64,000 bases of DNA from a candidate division BRC1 bacterium ADurb.Bin183 (GTDB taxonomy: Bacteria > Sumerlaeota > Sumerlaeia > MWCT01): positions 1 to 64,000 of the forward strand of contig MWCT01000004.1 of NCBI GenBank assembly GCA_002070185.1. Reading direction: 5' to 3'. Each line of letters starts with the position of its first letter. Position 1 is the stretch's first letter. Shown one piece after another: positions 1-7,957 of this stretch. The notes under the pieces were generated by a model. The model was given only the letters and a program-made list of their open reading frames with translations, was not told the origin of the DNA and made no database searches. The translations under genes were made by a program, and so were the position numbers.

Positions 1-41
1 GCTCATGATATCCTCCTCCCCCGCCGGTTGAAAAAAGTTTT

Positions 42-1382
42 ATGAACACGTTCATCATTACAAAGGATATGCTCACGGGCAAATATACGATTGGATATCC
101 GGCATTGTTGGCGGCAGGCAAATGGCTGACCGGCACGTTCTATGCTGCGCCGCTCTTGATGGCGCTTTTAACGGTCTGGCTCTTTTTTCTCATCGGCAAA
201 GAGACATATGGCAAGGAGGCGGGAGTCCTTGCCGCCATTTTATTATGCGCCTCGCCTTTGTTTCTTTTCAATGCCTCAACCTTTTTATCCCATACCTCTT
301 CACTATTTTTCTTATCTTTTTTCACATGGTCATTCATCAAGGGGATGCGTCAAAATTCAGCGTTTTGGGGTGTTATATCCGGTTTGGCAATCGGCATGGC
401 GTTTCACATCCGCCAGCTCAGCGCGGTCGGATTTGCCTTCCCCTTTGTCATCTGGCTTACCGTGCGCCTATTGAAAAACAAAAGCGAAGGAAGCGCAAAC
501 AAATTCATCGCTTTCTGCGTTGCCGGATTCATCCCGTGTGTATTTTTAACGGCATGGTATAACCGACTGGTCAGCGGTTCGCCTTTGGTGTTTCCTTTTA
601 ATCATTACGACCCAACAGAACGCCTCGGCTTTGGCGCCATGTTGCAAGACTTGCGTTACACTCATACTCCGCTAAAAGGTTTTCAAAATCTTTTGGTCAG
701 CGCGGCAAGGCTCAATCTTTGGTTTTTGGGAATGCCTGCTTCGTTTCTTCTACTTCTTCCCGTCCTTTTCCTCCCCAAAACAAAGGAACAGGCACGGAAG
801 GATAAATTCTGTTGGCTCGTCGTAGCATCATACTGCGCCGCTTATATACTCTATTATTCCCCGGGTGTTCCGGACACAGGTCCTATTTATTATTTTGAAT
901 TGCTGCTTCCGCTCTGTTTTATTGCAGCAGAAAGTCTTTTAAGAATAGCAGCTTATGCAAGGCAAGAAAACGATATTGGGTATAAATATTCGAGAATCGC
1001 GTTAGCCTTTTTCACCATATCCTTGTTGCTCGGGTTTGCGACATTCTATCCTGAAAAGGCGCTGCATATTGCCAGCATGACAGATAAAATCAAGGAACCT
1101 TACGACCTTGTAAATAAAGAAGCTCAGCAGCCCGCCATTGTATTCATACACTCGCTGCCGCAGGCGGGGTGGGTTTATGGCTATCGCAACACAGATCCTT
1201 ATTTGAAAGCGCCGCTCCTTTTCTGCCGCGATTTAGGCGCCGAAAAAAACAGCGAGGTGATTCAAAAATTTCCGAATCGTCATTATTATTTGCTTGCATA
1301 CGACTCTCAGAAAGCTCGAAGCGAATTAACACAAATCACGCAAAATAATATTGATAACTTCTTGCAGACCAAACTTGAGTAG
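42..1382 (+). CDS. GT39-type membrane glycosyltransferase, 5'-incomplete
   Basis: Integral-membrane protein of the ArnT/PMT (GT39) type, which transfers sugars from polyprenyl-phosphate donors at the outer face of the inner membrane. Many hydrophobic segments are visible, along with the family-like stretch KYTIGYPALLAAG near the start, followed by the first membrane helices. The first ATG (42) lacks a ribosome site and lies inside family-conserved sequence, so the true start is upstream of the window. In this frame a TGA occurs at 6-8. The frame beginning at base 1 reads AHDILLP, and it would join smoothly to PPVEKSF if the C run at 18-22 had one more C. This suggests a frameshift or sequencing error at the window edge. 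The N-terminal acidic catalytic loop is therefore not visible. Family assignment is fairly sure; substrate unknown. Confidence 0.75.
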   Translation: MNTFIITKDMLTGKYTIGYPALLAAGKWLTGTFYAAPLLMALLTVWLFFLIGKETYGKEAGVLAAILLCASPLFLFNASTFLSHTSSLFFLSFFTWSFIKGMRQNSAFWGVISGLAIGMAFHIRQLSAVGFAFPFVIWLTVRLLKNKSEGSANKFIAFCVAGFIPCVFLTAWYNRLVSGSPLVFPFNHYDPTERLGFGAMLQDLRYTHTPLKGFQNLLVSAARLNLWFLGMPASFLLLLPVLFLPKTKEQARKDKFCWLVVASYCAAYILYYSPGVPDTGPIYYFELLLPLCFIAAESLLRIAAYARQENDIGYKYSRIALAFFTISLLLGFATFYPEKALHIASMTDKIKEPYDLVNKEAQQPAIVFIHSLPQAGWVYGYRNTDPYLKAPLLFCRDLGAEKNSEVIQKFPNRHYYLLAYDSQKARSELTQITQNNIDNFLQTKLE

Positions 1383-1419
1383 GTTAGCGGTTGTCTTTTA
1401 TTTCTGCGGGAAAGCGCCA

Positions 1420-2970
1420 ATGATAAAAAAAATTGCATCTTTTTTATTCGTGACCGTTTTATGCTGCCTCTCTTTCCGCCTTATGGCGCAAGGAGAAACA
1501 AGCGCCACGCTTCAGGCTCTCTCGGATGAATTTTCATATCTTTCGTGGACAGAATCCGCCCTTGGTTTGCGGGACGAGCCTTCAACGCCTATTGAACAGA
1601 TTACAGTTTATGAAAATATCTCGCTTCGCCAATGTCTTGAAATTGCTATTGCCGGCAATTTTGATATTCAAAACAGCAAACGGGATCTTCTCATTAGCCA
1701 GTCCTCCTACCGCGAGGCAAAATCTGAATTCCTTCCCTCTTTCAATCTGGGAGCTGAAACGGAATATAATCGAACGCGCAAAACAGTGAACGATGTTCAA
1801 GAAGAAACTCGCCGCGAGCGACAAAACCTTGCCCTAACTGCCCAACAAAATCTTGCCACTGGAGGCAACGTCAAGGCATCTGTGGATACTGTCCGCACAA
1901 AATTATCCAACTCGGATCAGGAAATCACAAATGATGGCGCTATAAAGCTCAATCAGCCGCTGCTCAGAGGAGGCGGACTCAGACGCGGTCTTGCGAATGT
2001 TCGCAGCAGCCGCCTCTCGTTGATGGATAGCGAGATCTCAGACGCCTTGCGCCGACGGGATATAGTCCTTGCGGTTATTGAACAATATTATGGCATTCTA
2101 CGCGCCAAAAGCCAGCTCCGCGTCAGCCTTGACGCCCTTGAACAAAAATTGCGTTTCCTTGAGGCAACCAAAATCAAATTCAGCCTTGATCAAATTGCCG
2201 AAAGCGAAGTTTCGCGTTCGGAGATTCAGTATCTACAAGAACGAGATCAGGTCGTTACACGCCGCCGTTCTTACGAAGAGCAGCTGGAAGCCCTTCTCAT
2301 TCTGCTCGGGCTTCCGCTTCAAACAAGTATCAGCATTCACGATATCACAGAGTCTTTGCTTCAGATGGGCGATGTTCATATTCCCGAATTGGACGAGTGC
2401 ATCGCCGAGGCGCTTGCCAACCGATATGAACTTGTTCAGAGCGACATCGCCATTCGACAGCGCGAGATTGCGCTTCAAACCGCTAAAAATGAAACCCTCC
2501 CCGACCTTGATTTTGACGTCAGCTATTCTGCCGGCGATCAAGGAAATAAATTCAGGGACAGCCATGACCTGAATGACCATGATTCGTGGAATATCGGTCT
2601 TTCCCTGAACATCCCATTCCCAAACATACCAAAAAAGGAGGCTGTGCGCAGGGCGCGCCTTAATCTGGAAAAAGCTGAAATTAATCAAAAAAGCCGCGAG
2701 CGCGAAATCATTCGCGATGTGACGCAAGCATACCGCCGCGTCAAGGCAAGCGAATCAAGCCTTGTCATCCTGAAGAAAACCGTTGAACAAGCGGAAAAAA
2801 GCCTTGAACAGGAACTAGGGCGATTTGACGCTGGGCTCTCAACAAGCAACGATGTCCGCCAAGCTCAAGACGACCTCTTTCAGACGCGCACGAATTACTT
2901 TGGCGAGATTGTCAATTACCAGATAAATATTGCGCGCCTTTACAAGGCAACGGGAAAGAACCTGAATTAA
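1420..2970 (+). CDS. TolC-family outer-membrane efflux channel
   Basis: Outer-membrane channel component of a tripartite exporter, 516 aa. The start is placed at ATG 1420 because it opens a clear signal peptide (MIKKIASFLFVTVLCC..., ending near LMAQ); an in-frame ATG at 1351 overlaps the preceding gene and precedes no signal. The mature part contains the two OEP repeats: long helical stretches rich in Q, E, R and K, with the family-typical LNQPLLRGGGLRRG near the middle of the first repeat and IGLSLNIPFPNIPKKEA in the second. It is followed within 37 bp by a periplasmic adaptor and then by an ABC ATPase on the same strand, which supports a TolC/adaptor/ABC export operon. Exported substrate unknown. 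Confidence 0.88.
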   Translation: MIKKIASFLFVTVLCCLSFRLMAQGETSATLQALSDEFSYLSWTESALGLRDEPSTPIEQITVYENISLRQCLEIAIAGNFDIQNSKRDLLISQSSYREAKSEFLPSFNLGAETEYNRTRKTVNDVQEETRRERQNLALTAQQNLATGGNVKASVDTVRTKLSNSDQEITNDGAIKLNQPLLRGGGLRRGLANVRSSRLSLMDSEISDALRRRDIVLAVIEQYYGILRAKSQLRVSLDALEQKLRFLEATKIKFSLDQIAESEVSRSEIQYLQERDQVVTRRRSYEEQLEALLILLGLPLQTSISIHDITESLLQMGDVHIPELDECIAEALANRYELVQSDIAIRQREIALQTAKNETLPDLDFDVSYSAGDQGNKFRDSHDLNDHDSWNIGLSLNIPFPNIPKKEAVRRARLNLEKAEINQKSREREIIRDVTQAYRRVKASESSLVILKKTVEQAEKSLEQELGRFDAGLSTSNDVRQAQDDLFQTRTNYFGEIVNYQINIARLYKATGKNLN

Positions 2971-3007
2971 ACCGTTAATTGAAATAATTTATACCGGTGA
3001 TTAAACG

Positions 3008-4381
3008 ATGTTAAAAAAATTTTTAGTTATATTTATGATTCTTCTCATCTGCGGCGGCGGCGGCTATTACGCCTATCAACATTTTTATAAACGCGCCTTA
3101 TCCTCTGTTGCGCCGATCCCATCCGCCGTAGCGCAGAAAGGCGCATTTGATGTCACGATATCTGCCATCGGACTTCTCGATGCCGCTGTTAAAAAAAATG
3201 TCACATCCGACTTCGGCGGAAAAATCATCAAACTTATTCCAGAAGGCACTTATGTTAAAGAAAACGAGCCGGTCATCTGGCTCGATGTATCTGAACTCGA
3301 AGACCAAAAAAAAGAATATGAGGTGGAGGTTCAACTTGCGGAAACGCGGCTGAAACAAAAAGAGGAAACCCTGCGTCTGACTAAATTAAAAAATGAGCTT
3401 TCCCTCAAAGCGGAAAATGCTAAAGTTGATTTCCAAGACTTAAAACTCCAGGATGCAAAAAATAATTACGATAAACAAAAAATCCTCGTGGATAAAAATC
3501 TCGTGGCTCGCTCCGCTCTTGATGATGCCCAAATCGCGTTGCTACAAGCTGAACTTTCGCTCAAACAAGCTAAAATCAATTTGAAAAAATTGGAAGAGGA
3601 TCAGGCATCCGACGTAAAAATCAAGACGTCAGATGTGGAAAGCGCAAAGGTTGATTTGGAAAGACAAAAACAAAAACTCAATGACGCCCTTGATAAAATC
3701 GAAAAAGCTGTCATCAAGGCAAACGGACAGGGGCACATCTCTTATGCCATCATCTGGAAGAGCGGCAAAATGAGTAAGATTGCCGAAGGCGACCAACCTT
3801 GGCGCCGCGCCACGCTTATGGAAATTCCTGACCCTGCAACCATGCAAGCCAAAATTCCCATCAGCGAAATAGACATCGGCAGAATCAATATCGGTCAACC
3901 TGCCGAAATCACAGTGGACGCCCTGCCCGGGCAGACCTTCAAGGGAAAGGTTGAGACAAAGAGCGTTGTCCCCATTGGCGACCCGGAAGAATTCTTCGGC
4001 GGCGGAGGCGGCAGTTATGCGCGCGGCAAGGAGTTTGATGTCCGCATCAAACTCGATAATCCCGATGATAAATTTCGCCAAGGGATGACAGCCCGCGTTC
4101 GGGTCTTTATCAATAAACTCAACGATGTCACTTTCATTCCACAGGAAGCCCTTTTTGGCGAAAAAGAAAACCGCTGTGTCTTCATAAAAAAAGGCGATAG
4201 TTATGAAAAACGAACCGTTGCCATTGGCGATTCAAATCAAAACCATATTATTATCACAAGCGGCGTTTCGGCGGGTGAAACCGTTCTTTTGCGAGACCCG
4301 ACAAAAAAAATCGAACGTATTGGAACTTTAGATGAATTAAAAAAAGGCGCCGAACCGGCAATAGGTCCGGCTAGTCAATAA
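3008..4381 (+). CDS. Periplasmic adaptor (membrane fusion) protein, HlyD/MacA type
   Basis: Bridges an inner-membrane transporter to the TolC-like channel, 457 aa. There is one N-terminal membrane anchor (about residues 4-24), then a first lipoyl-like half (GGKIIKLIPEGTYVKENEPV). A long charged coiled-coil hairpin (about 95-235) follows, then the second lipoyl half, a beta-barrel (DIGRINIGQPAEITVDALPG) and a membrane-proximal domain carrying the usual VTFIPQEALF segment. A glycine-rich loop (EFFGGGGGSYARG, about residue 330) interrupts the barrel, as in several MacA-like proteins. The following ATPase starts 3 bp after the stop, so the two are probably translationally linked. Confidence 0.88.
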   Translation: MLKKFLVIFMILLICGGGGYYAYQHFYKRALSSVAPIPSAVAQKGAFDVTISAIGLLDAAVKKNVTSDFGGKIIKLIPEGTYVKENEPVIWLDVSELEDQKKEYEVEVQLAETRLKQKEETLRLTKLKNELSLKAENAKVDFQDLKLQDAKNNYDKQKILVDKNLVARSALDDAQIALLQAELSLKQAKINLKKLEEDQASDVKIKTSDVESAKVDLERQKQKLNDALDKIEKAVIKANGQGHISYAIIWKSGKMSKIAEGDQPWRRATLMEIPDPATMQAKIPISEIDIGRINIGQPAEITVDALPGQTFKGKVETKSVVPIGDPEEFFGGGGGSYARGKEFDVRIKLDNPDDKFRQGMTARVRVFINKLNDVTFIPQEALFGEKENRCVFIKKGDSYEKRTVAIGDSNQNHIIITSGVSAGETVLLRDPTKKIERIGTLDELKKGAEPAIGPASQ

Positions 4382-4384
4382 ACC

Positions 4385-5086
4385 ATGCACGAAACGAAAA
4401 ATAATTCGCTTATAATACTAAAGGAGATAAAAAAAACCTATCTCCTTGGCTCGACCGAGGTCAACGCCCTTCGCGGCATCAACCTCAACATTGACCGCGG
4501 CGAATATGTTGCTATCATGGGTCCCTCAGGGTCGGGCAAATCCTCTCTTATGCACATCCTCGGATGCCTTGACCGCCCATCCGGCGGGCATTATACTCTC
4601 GATGGTCGGCGCGTGGACAGCCTCAACGATGTGCAATTATCCCATACTCGCAACGTTCAAATAGGCTTTGTATTTCAAAATTTCAATCTCCTTCCTCAGA
4701 TGACCGTTCGGGAAAATGTGGAACTCCCCATGGTTTATAGCGGCAGACACCTCGGCGAGCGCCGAAAAATTTCCGAAAAATATATCGAGCAGGTCAAACT
4801 GGGACACAGAATCAACCACCTTCCCTCCGAGCTCTCAGGCGGCGAACGTCAGAGAGTCGCCATAGCGCGCGCCCTTGTCAACGATCCCTCCATTTTGATG
4901 GCGGATGAACCAACCGGCAACCTCGACACAAAAACTGGACATGAAATCATGAGCATCTTTGACGAAATCAGCTCCAGCGGGAAAACGATTATCCTTGTCA
5001 CCCACGAACCCGATATTGCAAAACATGCCAGCCGCGTTATCCATATCCTTGACGGTCTTGTTTCCTCCGACGAACGCCGCGCCTGA
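4385..5086 (+). CDS. ABC transporter ATP-binding protein, MacB/LolD class
   Basis: Energises an MacB/LolCDE/FtsX-type permease, 233 aa. All motifs are intact: Walker A GPSGSGKSS (from residue 46), Q-loop Q98, signature LSGGERQR (150-157), Walker B ILMADEPTGNLD (170-181) and H-loop in LVTHEP. The class-specific insert GFVFQNFNLLPQMTVRENVELP is typical of the LolD/MacB group. In related operons the FtsX-like permease is fused or comes next. Here no permease follows: after 196 bp an unrelated radical SAM gene begins and the strand composition changes. The ATPase itself looks complete (it ends ...SSDERRA), so the permease is lost, encoded elsewhere, or cut off by a rearrangement. Confidence 0.9.
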   Translation: MHETKNNSLIILKEIKKTYLLGSTEVNALRGINLNIDRGEYVAIMGPSGSGKSSLMHILGCLDRPSGGHYTLDGRRVDSLNDVQLSHTRNVQIGFVFQNFNLLPQMTVRENVELPMVYSGRHLGERRKISEKYIEQVKLGHRINHLPSELSGGERQRVAIARALVNDPSILMADEPTGNLDTKTGHEIMSIFDEISSSGKTIILVTHEPDIAKHASRVIHILDGLVSSDERRA

Positions 5087-5282
5087 AACGCAACCAATCT
5101 CCGCTCCATAAACCATACTCAAAAACAGCATAAAAAGTTACTGTTTTATTAACGTGAAAGCCCCCCCGAAAATGGTTGCCGACGGCTTGGCAGTTTTAAA
5201 ATAGATTTTGCTGATTTGGTTTTACAAACTGTTTTGGGGTAGGTATGGGTTAGTTAGCATTATAATTCGGGGAATAAAATCC
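5087..5282. other. Intergenic strand-composition (GC-skew) switch
   Basis: To the left of this gap the plus strand has more C than G; to its right it has more G than C, in regions of plus-strand and of minus-strand genes alike. Hand counts over single 60-base lines give G/C of 10/13, 12/21 and 14/20 at 1621, 2101 and 4861. They give 17/9 and 16/6 at 5461 and 6241, and 25/13 and 21/10 at 8221 and 59881, where genes are on the minus strand. The gap has no DnaA-box cluster that I can see, no repeat and no recognisable gene. Confidence 0.7.
5121..5150 (+). terminator. Possible weak terminator after efflux operon
   Basis: A 7-bp inverted repeat (AAAACAG at 5122-5128 and CTGTTTT at 5141-5147) with a 12-base loop lies 35 bases after the ATPase stop. 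The second arm ends in a short T run. The stem is A/T rich and weak. Confidence 0.3.
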
Positions 5283-6767
5283 ATGCGACTTTTTTTTATT
5301 GTTCCGCCGCAGGAGTATAACGAGGTCGGAAGTCCGATTGACCGCGTTTATGGCTGCAACTACGGCTTTGATTACAAACCGCCTATTCACATGCTGAGCG
5401 CGGCAACCGCAGCAGAGTCGGCGGGGCATTCGATACGGTTTTTGGATTCGCCCGCCGAGAATCTGCATGAGCGCGAATTTGAAAAAATCATAGAGAGCGA
5501 GCAGATAGATGCGGCGTTTTTCTTTACGCCGTATCTTTCAACGAGCGAGGATCGCAAGGCGGCGCAATTCATCCGAAGAGCCAAAGGGTCTAAACCGCCT
5601 GTGGTTTTTATGGGCGCGGCGCCTTCGTGGAAGCCGGAGATGTTCCTTGATATTGAGAATTCGTTTGTGATTCGGGGCGAACCAGAGCGGACGCTTTTGG
5701 AGTTGCTGGCGGCGTTCGGCGGGTCTGGAGATTTTGAAAATATCAAAGGGTTGTCCTTTATTAAGAATGGTCGGCAGGTGGACAATCCTTTTCGGGATTT
5801 GATGGATGTTAATGAGCTGCCGATTCCGAACCGCCGCCTGCTTCTGGGGCGTTATCGTTTGAACCGATTGAATGTTGCGCCTGTGACAACGATGTGCGTT
5901 TCGCGGGGATGCGCCTATCGCTGCACATTCTGCGCGCCGAACGGTGTGGATCAGGCGATTGAGCTGGAATATAAGCGGCTTCAGGAAAAATACGTTAAGC
6001 GTCCGCCGTTGCGCAAGCGCTCTGCGCCGCTTGTCATCAAGGAATTTCAGGAGATTGCGCGTCTGGGTTATAAAGGTATCGAGATAAGCGACAATCATTT
6101 TTTGTGGGAGAAGAGCCGCACGTTGGAGATTTGCGCAGGCATCAAAGATTTGGGGCTGGAGTGGATCTGCCTCGCGCGAGCGCCATTCCTGCATGATCCG
6201 GAAGTGGTCGAGGCGTTGCGGGATGCGGGTTGCAAGATGGTTTATATGGGGACGGAGTCTTTTGTTCAGGAGATTTTGGATGACATCCATAAAGATTTGA
6301 AGGTGGATGATATCTTCAAGGCTGTTGAGGTTTGTAAACGGTGCGGCGTTGAGCCGGAGGTTTCGGTGATGATGGGGGCTTCGCCGCTGGAAACACCGGA
6401 GACGATTGATTACTCTCTGAAGGAGGCGGCAAAGCTGGGGACTCGTTTTGTGCATTACAGCGCGGCGCTCCCCTTCCCTAACACGGAGCTTTATGACGAG
6501 GCGAAGAAAAACGGGTGGTTTTTGCGGGGTGAATTTGAATCTGTGGATAACGCAAAGGAGGCTATCATCAATCTGCCTCACATCACGGCAGAAGAGCTGC
6601 GTCGGAAATTGAAGTGGGCGTATTTTCGACAGTATTATTCTGTGCGGGGAGTTTGGTTGACTCTGAAGAATATCCGCTCTTTCGGCGATTTGATTCACAA
6701 AGGGCGGATGGCGCTTAAGCTGCTTCAGCAGACGATTTTTGGATTGCGGAGGAAAGAAAAGCCATGA
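5283..6767 (+). CDS. B12-binding-domain radical SAM protein
   Basis: Radical SAM enzyme of the class with an N-terminal cobalamin-binding-like Rossmann domain (about residues 1-150) followed by the radical SAM barrel; 494 aa from ATG 5283. That start follows a purine-rich GGGGAATAAAATCC leader and directly opens the domain (MRLFFIVPP). The [4Fe-4S] cluster motif is C210-x3-C214-x2-C217 (CAYRCTFC). Barrel-conserved pieces follow: GIEISDNHFLWE, the YMGTES strand, and a C-terminal PFPNTELYDEAKKNGW. Such proteins methylate, ring-contract or otherwise modify lipids, hopanoids, peptides or cofactors; the substrate cannot be read here. It overlaps the next gene, a GT4 glycosyltransferase, by 4 bp (ATGA), suggesting a shared role in a surface glycan or lipid. 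Confidence 0.85.
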   Translation: MRLFFIVPPQEYNEVGSPIDRVYGCNYGFDYKPPIHMLSAATAAESAGHSIRFLDSPAENLHEREFEKIIESEQIDAAFFFTPYLSTSEDRKAAQFIRRAKGSKPPVVFMGAAPSWKPEMFLDIENSFVIRGEPERTLLELLAAFGGSGDFENIKGLSFIKNGRQVDNPFRDLMDVNELPIPNRRLLLGRYRLNRLNVAPVTTMCVSRGCAYRCTFCAPNGVDQAIELEYKRLQEKYVKRPPLRKRSAPLVIKEFQEIARLGYKGIEISDNHFLWEKSRTLEICAGIKDLGLEWICLARAPFLHDPEVVEALRDAGCKMVYMGTESFVQEILDDIHKDLKVDDIFKAVEVCKRCGVEPEVSVMMGASPLETPETIDYSLKEAAKLGTRFVHYSAALPFPNTELYDEAKKNGWFLRGEFESVDNAKEAIINLPHITAEELRRKLKWAYFRQYYSVRGVWLTLKNIRSFGDLIHKGRMALKLLQQTIFGLRRKEKP

Positions 6768-7930
6768 GGGTTGCAATGATAGGTCAAAAGGGGCTTCCCG
6801 CTACATTCGGAGGGGTTGAGAAACATTGCGAGGAGTTGGGCGCGCGCCTTGTATCGTTGGGTTGCGATGTGACTGTTTTCTGCCGTCCTTACTACTCCGC
6901 CAAAAAAATCGCCGAAATGAAACTGGAAAAGATAAACAGCCGTCATTATATTTACAAAGGCATGACGCTGGAGATGCGTCCCACGATTCCGACCAAGCAT
7001 ATGGACGCCGCCGCGCACACGCTTCTTTGTTCGATGCTCAGCGCATTTCGCAAGTATGACGTTGTGCATTATCATGCGTTGGGACCGACTTTTTTTTCTC
7101 CGATGGTTCAAATATTCGGGAAGAAAACTGTTGCAACTGTTCATGGGCTGGACTGGCGGCGAGGCAAGTGGGGCGCATTTGCAAAGAAGTTTTTGCGCAT
7201 GGGTGAAAAGGTGGCGGCAACACGCCCCGATGCGCTGATTGTGGTTTCGCGCACGCTGCGCGATTATTTCAAGAAACATTATCATCAAGATGTTCATTAC
7301 ATACCCAACGGCATCAACCCGCCACAGCGAGCGGCGGCGCGGGATATCCAAGTGCGTTGGCATCTGGAAAAAGGGTCCTACATCCTTTTTGTGGGACGGC
7401 TTGTCCCGGAAAAAGGATGCCACACGCTCATCAGCGCTTTTCGCAAAACGGAAACGGATAAATCGCTTGTTATCGCAGGCGGGGATAGCCACTCTGAGGA
7501 GTATATCAAAAAACTTCACAAATTGGCGGAAGGCGATGGGCGCATCCTTTTTACGGGATTTGTTTATGGGAACACGCTGGATGAACTTTATTCCAACGCT
7601 TATTTTTATACGCACCCATCAGACTTGGAAGGGCTTCCTCTTTCGCTCTTGGAGGCGCTGAGTTACGGCAACTGCGTTCTGGCGAGCGATATTCCGGAGA
7701 ATGCGGAGGTGATTTCACCGGAAGGACGAGAGGAGAATGGGTTTCTATTCAAGACAGGCGATGTGGATTCACTGGCGCAGAAGATGCGTTATCTTTTAGA
7801 CCACCCAATGATTGTCATGGAAAAAGCGGGCGATGTGCAGGATTATGTAATGAATTCTTACAATTGGGATCGCATAGCGGAGGAGACGCTCGGCGTTTAC
7901 CGCAAAGCGTGCGGGCGTTCTAATGCATAG
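6764..7930 (+). CDS. GT4-family glycosyltransferase
   Basis: Cytoplasmic GT-B retaining glycosyltransferase, 388 aa. The N-terminal half begins MRVAMIGQKGLPATFGGVE, the glycine-rich acceptor-side loop seen in GT4 proteins of polysaccharide pathways. The C-terminal half has ILFVGRLVPEKGCHTLI and the nucleotide-sugar E-x7-E motif (DLEGLPLSLLEAL). The start codon overlaps the stop of the radical SAM gene (ATGA) and a GAGGAAAG ribosome site precedes it, so the two are translationally coupled. It ends 27 bp from the convergent UroD-like gene. Donor and acceptor sugars are unknown; exopolysaccharide or lipid-linked glycan assembly is the likely setting. Confidence 0.88.
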   Translation: MRVAMIGQKGLPATFGGVEKHCEELGARLVSLGCDVTVFCRPYYSAKKIAEMKLEKINSRHYIYKGMTLEMRPTIPTKHMDAAAHTLLCSMLSAFRKYDVVHYHALGPTFFSPMVQIFGKKTVATVHGLDWRRGKWGAFAKKFLRMGEKVAATRPDALIVVSRTLRDYFKKHYHQDVHYIPNGINPPQRAAARDIQVRWHLEKGSYILFVGRLVPEKGCHTLISAFRKTETDKSLVIAGGDSHSEEYIKKLHKLAEGDGRILFTGFVYGNTLDELYSNAYFYTHPSDLEGLPLSLLEALSYGNCVLASDIPENAEVISPEGREENGFLFKTGDVDSLAQKMRYLLDHPMIVMEKAGDVQDYVMNSYNWDRIAEETLGVYRKACGRSNA

Positions 7931-7957
7931 CGATTTATAGCGTCCGCCCGCCAAAAC

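Noticed and set aside
5087..5282. Replication origin
   Set aside because: The skew flips in the right sense, but I see no DnaA boxes and no dnaA, dnaN or gyrB nearby.
5538..6776. 412-codon minus-strand open frame
   Set aside because: Antisense to the radical SAM gene; very rich in R, H and Q with no recognisable domain, as expected for a shadow.
6725..7615. 296-codon minus-strand open frame
   Set aside because: Antisense to the GT4 gene and low complexity; no ribosome site or homology.
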